Of a stretch of 64,000 bases of DNA, positions 26,120 through 34,552 are shown piece by piece. Source of the DNA: CAG-238 sp963601575 (GTDB taxonomy: Bacteria > Bacillota > Clostridia > Peptostreptococcales > Anaerovoracaceae); assembly GCA_963601575.1 (NCBI GenBank), contig CAVCFO010000003.1:55107-119106 (forward strand), in the 5' to 3' direction. Numbering within the stretch: the stretch's first letter is position 1; every line of letters starts with the position of its first letter. Below the pieces are notes generated by a model that saw only the letters and a list, made by a program, of their open reading frames with translations, was not told the DNA's origin and searched no databases. Position numbers and translations under genes: made by a program.

Positions 26120-27403
26120 ATGGCAATTAAAATTTTAAAAGATAAATGTAAAGGCTGTTCCCTCTGCGTAAAGGCTTGCCCGTTCGACGCTCTCAAGATC
26201 GAGAACAGACTCGCGATCGTAGACGAAGCCAAATGTACAAACTGTAATGCTTGTATCGCAAAATGTAAATTCGACGCTATCGAAGCTGCTCCGGAAGCTG
26301 AAAAGGTTGACCTTTCCGCTTACAAGCACATTTGGGTATTCGCAGAACAAAGACACGGCAAGATCCAGAATGTAGCTCTTGAACTTCTCGGCGAAGGCAA
26401 GAAGCTCGCTAAGGACATCAGCGACGATACTCAGATCTGTGCAGTACTTATCGGTAACAATATCGACCACCTTGCACAGGAATGTTTCGAATACGGTGCT
26501 GAAAAGGTTTACATGGTTCAGGATCCGTTACTCGAAAACTTCACAACCGACGGTTATACAAAGGTTATGAAGCAGCTCATCGACACATATAAGCCAGAAA
26601 TCGTTCTTTACGGCGCAACTCATATCGGTCGTGACTTCGCACCTCGTATCGCAGCAAGATGCAATACAGGTCTTACTGCTGACTGTACTCACCTTGACGT
26701 TAAGGTTTCCAAGTACATCGAGTTCGCAAAGGCTAATACTACACTTGATACATCCACACTTGACCCTAACGACCCGTCAACAGGAATCAAGCAGACTCGT
26801 CCGGCATTCGGCGGTAACCTCATGGCTACCATCATCTGCCCGAAGACAAGACCGCAGATGTCCACAGTTCGTCCTGGCGTTATGCAGAAACAGGAAAGAC
26901 AGGTTGGAGCTAAGGGCGAAATCGTTAACGTTAAGCCTGATATCAAAGCTTCCGACATCAGAATCGAAATCAAGGATATCGTTAAGTCCGCTAAGGAAAT
27001 GGTTTCCCTTACAGACGCTAAGATCATCTGCTCCGGCGGTCGTGGTCTTGGAGATGCTTCCGGTTTCGACCTCATGAAGCAGTTTGCTGACAAGGTTGGC
27101 GGAGTTGTTGGCGCATCCCGTGCTGCTGTAGACGCAGGCTGGATCGATCACTCCCACCAGGTAGGTCAGACAGGTACGACAGTTAAGCCGGAAATCTACT
27201 TTGCTTGCGGCATTTCCGGAGCTATTCAGCACCTTGCAGGTATGCAGACTTCAAACTGCATCGTAGCTATCAACAAGGATCCTGACGCTCCTATCATGGA
27301 AATTGCCGACTACGCAATCGTAGGCGACCTCTACAAGGTAATCCCTGAAATCATGAAGGAATGGGATAACGCAGAAGCGCTGTATGATGCAACTACGAAG
27401 TAG
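26120..27403 (+). CDS. etfA: Electron transfer flavoprotein alpha subunit fused to a 2[4Fe-4S] ferredoxin domain
   Basis: 427 residues, about 90 longer than a plain EtfA. The extra N-terminus is a ferredoxin domain with two C-x2-C-x2-C-x3-C clusters: Cys10/13/16/20 and Cys39/42/45/49. The EtfA core follows, with ATHIGRDFAPRIAAR and the C-terminal FAD domain (SGGRGLGDASGFDLMKQ; GQTGTTVKPEIYFACGISG). The same fusion is known in CarE of the Acetobacterium caffeyl-CoA reductase and in lactate dehydrogenase-associated Etfs. It supports a ferredoxin-coupled, possibly electron-bifurcating complex with the upstream dehydrogenase. Confidence 0.95.
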   Translation: MAIKILKDKCKGCSLCVKACPFDALKIENRLAIVDEAKCTNCNACIAKCKFDAIEAAPEAEKVDLSAYKHIWVFAEQRHGKIQNVALELLGEGKKLAKDISDDTQICAVLIGNNIDHLAQECFEYGAEKVYMVQDPLLENFTTDGYTKVMKQLIDTYKPEIVLYGATHIGRDFAPRIAARCNTGLTADCTHLDVKVSKYIEFAKANTTLDTSTLDPNDPSTGIKQTRPAFGGNLMATIICPKTRPQMSTVRPGVMQKQERQVGAKGEIVNVKPDIKASDIRIEIKDIVKSAKEMVSLTDAKIICSGGRGLGDASGFDLMKQFADKVGGVVGASRAAVDAGWIDHSHQVGQTGTTVKPEIYFACGISGAIQHLAGMQTSNCIVAINKDPDAPIMEIADYAIVGDLYKVIPEIMKEWDNAEALYDATTK

Positions 27404-27421
27404 AGTTTCTTCGATTATATT

Positions 27422-27450
27422 AAAGCGACCTCATTGAGGTCGCTTTTTTT
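27422..27450 (+). terminator. Strong terminator after etfA
   Basis: AAAGCGACCTCA at 27422-27433 pairs with TGAGGTCGCTTT at 27435-27446 (tight loop, top pairs open), followed by a T run. Confidence 0.9.
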
Positions 27451-27471
27451 ACGCCGTTGGCGCAAGGTTGA

Positions 27472-27593
27472 AACTATATAATTTCTTCGGCCATGCTCAG
27501 AAATTATAACCAAAATATCAATAGCACGAAAAATGGCTCCGCTTGGAGCCATTTTTTCCGTGCTGCTTGCGCGGTTTGTAACTATATAATTTC
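27472..27593. repeat. 14-bp direct repeat AACTATATAATTTC flanking the dapB terminator hairpin
   Basis: Copies at 27472-27485 and 27580-27593, each preceded by a similar GCGCAAGGTTGA / GCGCGGTTTGT sequence. The pair brackets the hairpin at 27523-27564. Confidence 0.6.
27523..27564 (-). terminator. Bidirectional terminator hairpin, serving dapB on the minus strand
   Basis: AAAAATGGCTCC (27529-27540) pairs with GGAGCCATTTTT (27545-27556) around a GCTT loop. The stem extends outward through AGCACG/CGTGCT. It has A and T tracts on both sides, so it can work in either direction. It is the first hairpin after the dapB stop. Confidence 0.8.
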
Positions 27594-27599
27594 CGGCTT

Positions 27600-28322
27600 T
27601 TATTCAACCACGTCGGCCATGGTATACATTCCGATGCCTTTTCCTTCCATAAATTCTATCGCTCTGCAAGCGCCGATTGCGAAGCATCTTCCCGTATAGG
27701 ACTGGTGGGAGATTTCGATTCTCTCGTCTATGCCGCCGAAGTATATGGTATGCGTGCTAGGACAATCTCCCATGCGTCCGGAATGAAACTGGATCTTCGA
27801 AATATCGATACCGGCAGCATGTGCCATAGCTTCGCCCATTTCCAGAGCCGTTCCGCTGGGTGCATCGAGCTTGTTTCTATCGTGAATATCCATGATTTCG
27901 ATATCGCAGGATGTGTGTAGATTCTTCGCTGCGAATTCCAGAATCTTCATCAGGACATTTACCATAAAGGAGGTATTTGCAGCCTTCAGGAGCGGAATCC
28001 TTTTGCTTGCATCTTCGATCTTTTGGTTCATTTCCGGTGTAAATCCGGTGCTGCCCTCAAGAAGCGCCTTGTTGTGAGCAAGGCAAACATCCAGTACATC
28101 CATAGCGATATTCGCTCCGGAAAAGTCCACGACCAGATCACATTTGTCAATTATCGCATCCAGATCATCGTAGACCATAACTCCGCAGATTTCGGTTCCT
28201 ATGTAGTCTCTGCCTTTTGGACCCACTGCAGCGACAACTTCGATATCCTTGCACTTTACTGCTTCCTCCAAAATTAGAGAGTCCATCTTGCCCTTCGGGG
28301 CCATTATAATTACTTTTATCAT
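27600..28322 (-). CDS. dapB: 4-hydroxy-tetrahydrodipicolinate reductase, variant nucleotide motif
   Basis: 240 residues from the ATG at 28322; a TTG at 28340 is an alternative start giving 246. It reduces hydroxy-tetrahydrodipicolinate in lysine and diaminopimelate synthesis. The catalytic block DIHDRNKLDAPSGTALEMG keeps the key His and Lys, and FSGANIAMDVL and the C-terminal YTGRCFAIGA fit the family. The N-terminal dinucleotide motif reads MAPKGKMD rather than the usual GxxGxMG, and GTTG is GSTG. No other lysine gene is adjacent. It follows metH on the same strand but has its own promoter. Confidence 0.85.
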   Translation of the reverse strand: MIKVIIMAPKGKMDSLILEEAVKCKDIEVVAAVGPKGRDYIGTEICGVMVYDDLDAIIDKCDLVVDFSGANIAMDVLDVCLAHNKALLEGSTGFTPEMNQKIEDASKRIPLLKAANTSFMVNVLMKILEFAAKNLHTSCDIEIMDIHDRNKLDAPSGTALEMGEAMAHAAGIDISKIQFHSGRMGDCPSTHTIYFGGIDERIEISHQSYTGRCFAIGACRAIEFMEGKGIGMYTMADVVE

Positions 28323-28381
28323 CTTTTCCTGTACAATCAAACTTGTGTGACTGCCTCTCCTTTCATTTCTATTGCAAGTAA

Positions 28382-28410
28382 ATTATATGCTATTTGTGAT
28401 ATAATATCAA
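28382..28410 (-). promoter_or_regulatory. Promoter for dapB overlapping the end of metH
   Basis: On the minus strand, TTGATA (28410-28405) and TATAAT (28387-28382) are 17 bases apart. The -35 overlaps the metH stop codon. Confidence 0.7.
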
Positions 28411-30812
28411 CATATTAAAGAAAAAAATCGTATGGTCTCCATAGCTTCCTTCGCATAACGGTCGGCGCCTATGCGGTCTGCATATTCCTGATTGAGGACG
28501 GCACCACCGACCACGACCTTGCACCACGGCGCTTTTTCGTTGAGAAGGGCAATGGTTTCTTCCATTGCGGGAACCGTGGTGGTCATCAATGCGCTGAGGC
28601 CGACAGCCGGAGCGTGGTGGCTGATAACCGCATCCAGGATTTCCTGCGGAGGCACGTCCTTGCCGAGGTCAATGACCTCAAAACCATAATTTTCGAGCAA
28701 AAGCCGCACTATATTCTTGCCTATGTCGTGAATGTCTCCGCGCACGGTAGCTATGACCACGGGACACTTGCTTGCAACGGTTTCCGTTGACATACGCGCT
28801 TTTATCTTCTCAAATGATGATTTGGCAGCCTCTGCTGCCATCAGGAGCTGTGGCAGATAAACTCGCTTCTCTTCGAAGCCCTTGCCGACAATGTCCAGTG
28901 CAGGTATTATTTCCTTCTGTATGATCTCAAGAGGATCTACGCTTGCCAGCAGCTGCTCGGTAAGCTCCGCGGCCTGATCCTTCAGGCCGCGGGCGATAGC
29001 GCGCTGCAGAGCCGATTTATAGTCAGCGGTATCTCCTGCCGCGCTATCGCCCGCTTGCGAATTTGACTGCACCGGTGCATTTTCCGGAAGTGATGAAACA
29101 AAATTTATGTAGTCGCTGCAGCTTTCGTCCATCATATGCAGCGCGCGGAATGCATAATATGATTTCATCATATCCTGCGCGAAAGGATTCATGATGGCAG
29201 CAGACAGACCGTTTTCTAGGGCGCAGGTAAAGAAAGCTGCATTTATCGCATCGCGCTTTGGAAGCCCGAAGGAGATATTTGATACACCAAGGGATGTATG
29301 GCAACCCAGATCCTGCTTTATAGTTCGGAGAGCCTTGAGCGTCTGTATCGCAGCACCGGGCTCTGCGCTGACGGTCATCGCAAGGGTATCGAATATAATA
29401 TTTTTTTTGTCTATGCCATATTCGGCAGCACAGGCGAGGATATTCTCTGCTATTTCAACGCGTTCCTCCGCGGTTTTGGGTATGCCATTATCGTCGAGCG
29501 TGAGAGCAACCGCAAGCCCGCCGTATTTTTTCATGAGAGGGAATATCGTTCTCATGGATTCTTCCTTGCCATTTACGGAATTTATCATGGCCTTGCCGTT
29601 GTAGATCCGCAGCGCTGCCTCCATAGCCTCGGCATCCGAGGTGTCTATCTGAAGGGGCAGGTCGATTACGGCCTGAAGCTCCTGCAGGGACTCTCGCAGC
29701 ATTTTTACCTCGTCGATTTCCGGTAGTCCTACATTTACATCCAGAATATGAACGCCGCATTCTTGCTGGCGGATTCCCTCCTGGAGAATATAATCCATGT
29801 CATGCTCCTTTAGAGCCTGTTTGAAGCGTTTCTTGCCGGTAGGATTGATTCGTTCGCCGATCAGGAGCGGCTGCGCATCAAACTTGACCGCATGAGTATA
29901 GGAGGAAACGCAGGTGATTTCCTTATCCGTAAGAGCTACGGGCGGAATTTCGCAGGTAGCCTTTACTATTTCTCGGATATATGCAGGCGTTGTGCCGCAG
30001 CAGCCGCCCGCTATGCGGACTCCCTGACGGACATATTCTGCCATATCGGATGCAAATTCAGCAGGCAGCGTCGAATAAACTGCCTTGCCATCTGCCTCCT
30101 GAGGAAGACCGGCATTTGGCTTTAGCAATACCGGAATCGAAGCATTTTCAAGAAGCTCGCTGACAACGCCCTTCAGCTGTTTCGGCTCGAGGGAGCAATT
30201 TGCACCGATGGCATTTGCACCCATGCCTTCTGCCAATGCAACCATTGCAGCAGGGGAGGCGCCGGTCATGAGCTTTCCATCCTCTCCATATGCATTCGAA
30301 ACGAAAACAGGAAGATGTGAGTTTTCCTTTGCGGCAAGAAGCGCCGCCTTCGTCTCGTAGCTGTCGCTCATGGTTTCGATATATACAAGATCCACTCCGT
30401 TTTTCACTCCGAGCTCTACAATCTCGGCAAAGAGTGCGACAGCATCTTCGAAGTCAAGATCACCGTATGGCTTTAGAAGCTTTCCGGATGGACCTATGTC
30501 AAGAGCAATATATTTTGCCTGCGAAGATTCTGCCATATCCCGCGCCGCCTTTGCATTATGCACGGCAGCTGCTATTATCTTTGCAAGCTCATCATGCGAG
30601 AACTTCAATGCGTTCGCGCCGAAGGTATTGGTTGCTACCACATTGCTTCCCGCTTCGAAATATTCTCTTTGGATGCGCTGAATTACCTCGGGATGGCTGA
30701 GATTCCAGCGCTCAGGATATTCTCCGGCAGCAAGGCCCGCATCCTGAAGCAGGGTGCCCATGCCGCCATCAAGATAAAGCAGGTGATCCTTCATATAATC
30801 TAAGATATTCAT
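28407..30812 (-). CDS. metH: Cobalamin-dependent methionine synthase, lacking the reactivation domain
   Basis: 801 residues. The homocysteine-binding domain (about 1-290) has the zinc cysteines Cys206 (GANCSLEP) and Cys271-Cys272 (GGCCGTTP). The pterin-binding domain (about 310-560) starts at LIGERINPTGKKRFKQAL. The cobalamin cap and Rossmann domains fill the C-terminus, with DIHDIGKN and the Co-ligating His695. The AdoMet-dependent reactivation domain of long MetH is absent; it is encoded separately just upstream (30891). Homocysteine methyl transfer from methyltetrahydrofolate is the expected reaction. Confidence 0.96.
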   Translation of the reverse strand: MNILDYMKDHLLYLDGGMGTLLQDAGLAAGEYPERWNLSHPEVIQRIQREYFEAGSNVVATNTFGANALKFSHDELAKIIAAAVHNAKAARDMAESSQAKYIALDIGPSGKLLKPYGDLDFEDAVALFAEIVELGVKNGVDLVYIETMSDSYETKAALLAAKENSHLPVFVSNAYGEDGKLMTGASPAAMVALAEGMGANAIGANCSLEPKQLKGVVSELLENASIPVLLKPNAGLPQEADGKAVYSTLPAEFASDMAEYVRQGVRIAGGCCGTTPAYIREIVKATCEIPPVALTDKEITCVSSYTHAVKFDAQPLLIGERINPTGKKRFKQALKEHDMDYILQEGIRQQECGVHILDVNVGLPEIDEVKMLRESLQELQAVIDLPLQIDTSDAEAMEAALRIYNGKAMINSVNGKEESMRTIFPLMKKYGGLAVALTLDDNGIPKTAEERVEIAENILACAAEYGIDKKNIIFDTLAMTVSAEPGAAIQTLKALRTIKQDLGCHTSLGVSNISFGLPKRDAINAAFFTCALENGLSAAIMNPFAQDMMKSYYAFRALHMMDESCSDYINFVSSLPENAPVQSNSQAGDSAAGDTADYKSALQRAIARGLKDQAAELTEQLLASVDPLEIIQKEIIPALDIVGKGFEEKRVYLPQLLMAAEAAKSSFEKIKARMSTETVASKCPVVIATVRGDIHDIGKNIVRLLLENYGFEVIDLGKDVPPQEILDAVISHHAPAVGLSALMTTTVPAMEETIALLNEKAPWCKVVVGGAVLNQEYADRIGADRYAKEAMETIRFFSLIC

Positions 30813-30890
30813 AAAAATCTCCGTTCCGCCGCAGCGCGCGGCTAAATTTATATAAATAGAAAAATTCTTAAAGCCTATCGAAAATAGAAG

Positions 30891-31610
30891 CTAAGCTTGC
30901 CTGAATTCGCAGTCCGTTTTGCTGCAAGCCTTGCATCCTGCAGGTGGAAGGTGGAAGTCATTTTTATCCGCAGGCATAGCTTTCTCTCTTGCCTTCGCAA
31001 TTGTCTCTTTCTGCGAAAGGCCGACTATCGCTGATACTGATTTGCTAGGGCTCATTAAAAGACTGTCGTTGAGCGACAGTCCGATCTTGCGATGGCAATC
31101 GAGTGCTCTGAAGACATCTCTTTGTGCTTCGAGCGGAAAGTCCCCGTAGCCGGGACTGAATCTGGGCTTCATTGCGAGGCCTTCAGCCTCGTATTTTTGC
31201 CTTTGCTCATCGCAGAATTCATCACACACAGACTCGATGCGCTCCGCGCCGATCGCCTGCATGCACAGAGCCTTCGCAGGGGATAGCCTGCCATATTTTG
31301 TGATGAGGCGATCCGTAGCAAGCCCGATGGTGGCAGCAAATAGGATGAACCTCTCGCAAGCCTGCAAATTGTGCATAAGATCGCGGCTTTCCGTTTGCAT
31401 AAATCCAAGGTCAAGCCCGCTTTCTATCTCTTTGACCGGAAAAGTCCGCCAGCATACCTTGTAGACAAGTAGCGGCAGCATCTCAGAAAGTGACTCATCG
31501 ATGAGACCTGAAACATTGTCTGCCGCATCTTCGCAGCGCATATATCGCAAGATTTCCCGCCTGCTCAGGGGCGGCGGGGGATAATTTTTTGTAAAAATAA
31601 TTTGATCCAT
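30891..31610 (-). CDS. Stand-alone MetH reactivation (AdoMet-binding) domain protein
   Basis: 239 residues. It matches the methionine synthase activation domain: RFSPGYGDFPLEAQRDVFRAL, then RKIGLSLNDSLLMSPSKSVSAIVG. It ends with a small Cys cluster (CKACSKTDCEF). Long MetH carries this domain at its C-terminus to re-methylate oxidised cob(II)alamin with AdoMet; here it should act in trans on the 801-residue MetH encoded 78 bases downstream. The ribosome site is weak. Confidence 0.9.
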   Translation of the reverse strand: MDQIIFTKNYPPPPLSRREILRYMRCEDAADNVSGLIDESLSEMLPLLVYKVCWRTFPVKEIESGLDLGFMQTESRDLMHNLQACERFILFAATIGLATDRLITKYGRLSPAKALCMQAIGAERIESVCDEFCDEQRQKYEAEGLAMKPRFSPGYGDFPLEAQRDVFRALDCHRKIGLSLNDSLLMSPSKSVSAIVGLSQKETIAKAREKAMPADKNDFHLPPAGCKACSKTDCEFRQA

Positions 31611-31693
31611 ATTTATACTCTTTATACTCTGTATTTTATCATATTATTCATATCATTTATTTGCATACATTTTAGTATCCGGTTAGTATCCGG

Positions 31694-32572
31694 CTATTTT
31701 CCAAGGATATCCGAGAGATTTTCCTGAATCTTTTGTGCAACATCCGGCTTGTTCATTGAATAAACATGCACATTATTCACATTATTTGCATAAAGATCGA
31801 TGATCTGGTCGGTCGCATAAGCGATTCCTGCCTGCTTCATTGCGGCAGGATCATGGCCGAACTTATCCACGAGGCTCTTGAAACGCTGAGGAACATGCGA
31901 ACCCGATAGCTTCAGTGCTCGCTCCACCTGATTGGCATTGGTAATTGGCATGATGCCGCAAACCACGGGAACCGTGATTTGCGCTTCGCGAATTTTATAA
32001 AGAAAATTATAAAGCAGATTGTTATCAAAAAACATCTGGGTGGTCAAAAATTCGCAGCCTGCATCTACCTTTTCCTTGAGATATTTTATATCTTCCTTTT
32101 GGTTATGGCTCTCGGGATGTTTCTCCGGATAGCATGCACCGCCGATGCAAAAGTCATTGCCGCTTTCCCTGAGCTGGCGGATCAGGTCGATCGCATGGTG
32201 ATAAGCCCAGGCGTCCCGGTGCGAAAGATCCATATCTTCGGGTATATCACCTCGAAGAGCCATCACATTCTCGATGCCTGCTGAGCGTATTTCCTCGATT
32301 TTCTGTTGGACGGTTTCGTGCGTCGAAGAGACGCATGTGAGATGTGCGAGAGTCTGCACACCATAGGAATCCTTGATATTCTTCGCGATGTCGAGAGTAT
32401 ACCGGCTCGTGCCGCCGCCTGCTCCGTAGGTTACGCTGACAAAGGCAGGCCTGAGCTTTGCAATTTCCTCCGTAGCGCGTTTTACGCTATCGAATGCGGT
32501 ATCCTGCTTCGGCGGGAATACCTCAAAGGAAAGAGAAAGTGTTTCTTGTTTCAATATGTTTATAAGCTTCAT
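31694..32572 (-). CDS. metF: Methylenetetrahydrofolate reductase
   Basis: 292 residues, the bacterial FAD-type size. Recognisable blocks are LSFEVFPPKQDTAFDSV (with the catalytic-region Glu), FVSVTYGAGGGTSRYTLDIA, NVMALRGDIPEDMD and LTTQMFFDN. It produces 5-methyl-THF, the methyl donor for the MetH downstream. First gene of the metF-reactivase-metH run; start preceded by AGGAGGC. Confidence 0.96.
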   Translation of the reverse strand: MKLINILKQETLSLSFEVFPPKQDTAFDSVKRATEEIAKLRPAFVSVTYGAGGGTSRYTLDIAKNIKDSYGVQTLAHLTCVSSTHETVQQKIEEIRSAGIENVMALRGDIPEDMDLSHRDAWAYHHAIDLIRQLRESGNDFCIGGACYPEKHPESHNQKEDIKYLKEKVDAGCEFLTTQMFFDNNLLYNFLYKIREAQITVPVVCGIMPITNANQVERALKLSGSHVPQRFKSLVDKFGHDPAAMKQAGIAYATDQIIDLYANNVNNVHVYSMNKPDVAQKIQENLSDILGK

Positions 32573-32623
32573 CTATATAGCCTCCTGCGTAGGTTTCGTT
32601 TCATTTAGGATTTTCATTTCATT

Positions 32624-32652
32624 ATTATACTATTAGCAGGATGATTTCGCAA
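32624..32652 (-). promoter_or_regulatory. Promoter for metF
   Basis: On the minus strand, TTGCGA (32652-32647) and TATAAT (32629-32624) are 17 bases apart. The resulting leader is only about 45 bases, too short for an S-box riboswitch. Confidence 0.65.
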
Positions 32653-32700
32653 GGAAAAACGGAATTGAGAAAAAATCCTGAAAAAATTTCAAAAAAGGTA

Positions 32701-32729
32701 TTGCATTTTTATTCATAGAGGTGTATACT
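32701..32729 (+). promoter_or_regulatory. Promoter for the amino acid ABC importer operon
   Basis: TTGCAT at 32701-32706 and TATACT at 32724-32729 with a 17-base spacer, followed by a leader of about 110 bases that contains the hairpin at 32768-32815. Confidence 0.7.
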
Positions 32730-32767
32730 TAGCCATGTTGTTGGAAAACAGCAGATAAATTAGAATA

Positions 32768-32815
32768 TACCCTTATTTGACAAGGACACGCACATGTTTT
32801 TGCCAAATAAGGGTA
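32768..32815 (+). promoter_or_regulatory. Leader hairpin upstream of the amino acid binding protein gene
   Basis: TACCCTTATTTG at 32768-32779 pairs perfectly with CAAATAAGGGTA at 32804-32815 across a 24-base loop, between the promoter and the ribosome binding site. It is not followed by a T run, so it is a regulatory hairpin or operator rather than a simple terminator. Confidence 0.5.
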
Positions 32816-32843
32816 AGATAAAACTTTGAAAGGAAGAAAAGAA

Positions 32844-33680
32844 ATGAAAACATCAAAAACACTCAAGAAAATTTTGGCAGTATCGCTTATCATGATCCTC
32901 GCTCTCTGCACGCTTACAGCTTGCGGTAGCGACGCAGAAGAAGAAACTCAGACAGAAGAGATGACGACCCTCGTATTCGGCACATCCGCAGACTATGCTC
33001 CGTTCGAATTCATGTATCCTGATGAGAACGGCGAAATGGTTTATGGCGGCATCGATGTTGATGTTGCTCAATATATCGCAGATTACATGGGAGTAGAACT
33101 TCAGACAGAGAATATGTCTTTTGATAACCTTCTTACGGCTCTTGGCAAGGGACAGTTCGACATCGTCCTTGCTGACATCGAAGCGACAGACGAAAGAAAA
33201 GAAGCGGCTGACTTCTCCGATCCATATCTGACAGAGCTTGCTCCGCAGTTCCTCGTTAAGAAAGAAAATGCTGACCAGTACACATCTTACAGCGACTTCG
33301 AAGGCAAGACCATCGGTGCTCAGACAGCGACCACAAAGTATGAGATCATCAGCGAAATTGCCGATGTAGACGCAGTTGCACTCCAGAGCGTTCTCGACCT
33401 TGTAAAAGAAGTTTCCTACGGAAAGGTTGACGCCATCCTCGTAGACGGTTCCGTAGCACAGCAATATCAGGCAAGCAACGATGACCTCGTAGCTCTCAGC
33501 TTTGACGAACTTGGCGATTCCGCAGAGGTTTGCGTAGCAGTTGCAAAGGGCGACCCTAAGGGACTCCTTCCTAAGATCAACGAGGCTATCGCAAAACTCA
33601 CCGAAGAAAACAAAATCGAAGAGTTCAAGGCAAATGCAGAAGCCAAGGCTGACATCTTAGAAGAAGTTTCCGCAGAATAA
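32844..33680 (+). CDS. Polar amino acid ABC transporter substrate-binding lipoprotein
   Basis: 278 residues. Signal peptide with lipobox LTAC; the lipid-bearing Cys is at about residue 27. The mature part is a type II SBP_bac_3 fold: LVFGTSADYAPFEF, GGIDVDVAQYIADYMG, FDIVLADIEATDERKEAADFSDPY and the TIGAQTATTKYE segment. Substrate is likely a polar amino acid; arginine/lysine, cystine or others cannot be distinguished. The start at 32844 follows AAAGGAAG. It leads an SBP-permease-ATPase operon. Confidence 0.92.
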   Translation: MKTSKTLKKILAVSLIMILALCTLTACGSDAEEETQTEEMTTLVFGTSADYAPFEFMYPDENGEMVYGGIDVDVAQYIADYMGVELQTENMSFDNLLTALGKGQFDIVLADIEATDERKEAADFSDPYLTELAPQFLVKKENADQYTSYSDFEGKTIGAQTATTKYEIISEIADVDAVALQSVLDLVKEVSYGKVDAILVDGSVAQQYQASNDDLVALSFDELGDSAEVCVAVAKGDPKGLLPKINEAIAKLTEENKIEEFKANAEAKADILEEVSAE

Positions 33681-33721
33681 TAAGCGAAAATAATAAAGAT
33701 ATACAAAGTGTATGAAATGTG

Positions 33722-33757
33722 GTATACTAATCGCATAACTCCTTGCGGTTAGTATAC
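33722..33757 (+). promoter_or_regulatory. Intercistronic hairpin between binding-protein and permease genes
   Basis: GTATACTAA at 33722-33730 pairs with TTAGTATAC at 33749-33757, with CGC/GCG inside. There is no strong T run. Such hairpins often lower expression of membrane components relative to the binding protein by attenuation or 3'-end protection. Confidence 0.55.
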
Positions 33758-33811
33758 TTATTTATAACCGCATATATCAAAATTGAACGAACCGAGAAAG
33801 GAACAAAATCT

Positions 33812-34552
33812 ATGTTTTGGGATTGGTGGCAGAGTATATTTTCCGATATGCCTGCCTATGCTTTTTTTAACTTCAAGTTTTTACCCAAATATGGTCACGC
33901 AGTGCTTCAGGGTGTCGAATATACCCTGATTCTTTCTGTAGTATCTGTATTGCTGGCGGTGCTTCCGGCGCTGCTTCTTGCGACCATGCGACTCAGCAAA
34001 AGAAGACCGATAAGGTGGATCTCGGGGGCATATATTGCAGCCTTCCGTTCGACGCCTATGCTGGTTCAGCTTACGATCATCTATTTTGGCGTATTTAACT
34101 ACATAACGGTGCCGAAGATGACGCTTTTTGGATTCATCGATTCAACCAGATTCGTACCCGGCATTGTGGCGCTGGCGCTGAATAGCTCCGCTTATGTTGC
34201 GGAGATTTTCCGTGCGGGAATTTTGGCAGTCGACAGCGGGCAGATGGAGGCGGCTCGCTCCCTTGGGCTTTCACAGTCCCAGAGCATGAAGCTGGTTATC
34301 CTGCCTCAGGCGATCAAAAACGTGCTTCCGGCCCTGGCAAATGAAGTGGTTACAATGATCAAGGAAAGCTCGATCTGTATGTTCATCGGCATGGCAGAAA
34401 TCATGTGGACGGCGCAGATGATCGGCGGCTCCACATATATTTCCGTTGGACCGTTTATGCTGGCGGCGATTATTTACTTTATCATCAACTACCCGACCTC
34501 AAAGGTTATCGAACATATCGAAAGGAGGATGCGCCGTGGAGACAAACGCTAA
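33812..34552 (+). CDS. Amino acid ABC transporter permease (HisM/GlnP type)
   Basis: 246 residues with about five membrane segments. The family entry segment is GVEYTLILSVVSVLLAVLPALLL. The EAA loop that contacts the ATPase is EAARSLGLSQSQSMKLVILPQA, followed by NEVVTMIKESS. The start at 33812 (after GAGAAAGGA) is preferred over an upstream in-frame start in the hairpin region. It overlaps the ATPase gene by 17 bases. Confidence 0.94.
   Translation: MFWDWWQSIFSDMPAYAFFNFKFLPKYGHAVLQGVEYTLILSVVSVLLAVLPALLLATMRLSKRRPIRWISGAYIAAFRSTPMLVQLTIIYFGVFNYITVPKMTLFGFIDSTRFVPGIVALALNSSAYVAEIFRAGILAVDSGQMEAARSLGLSQSQSMKLVILPQAIKNVLPALANEVVTMIKESSICMFIGMAEIMWTAQMIGGSTYISVGPFMLAAIIYFIINYPTSKVIEHIERRMRRGDKR

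Noticed and set aside
28340..28366. Nine-codon upstream open frame (ATG at 28366, minus strand) before dapB
   Set aside because: No ribosome site precedes it and its codons are not suggestive of an attenuator; it was not kept as a leader peptide.
32573..32700. S-box or other methionine riboswitch before metF
   Set aside because: The -10 lies only about 50 bases from the metF start, so the leader is too short and no S-box core sequence is visible.
32777..32782. Consensus TTGACA in the amino acid operon leader as a second promoter
   Set aside because: It lies inside the hairpin stem and no -10 is present at 16-18 bases.
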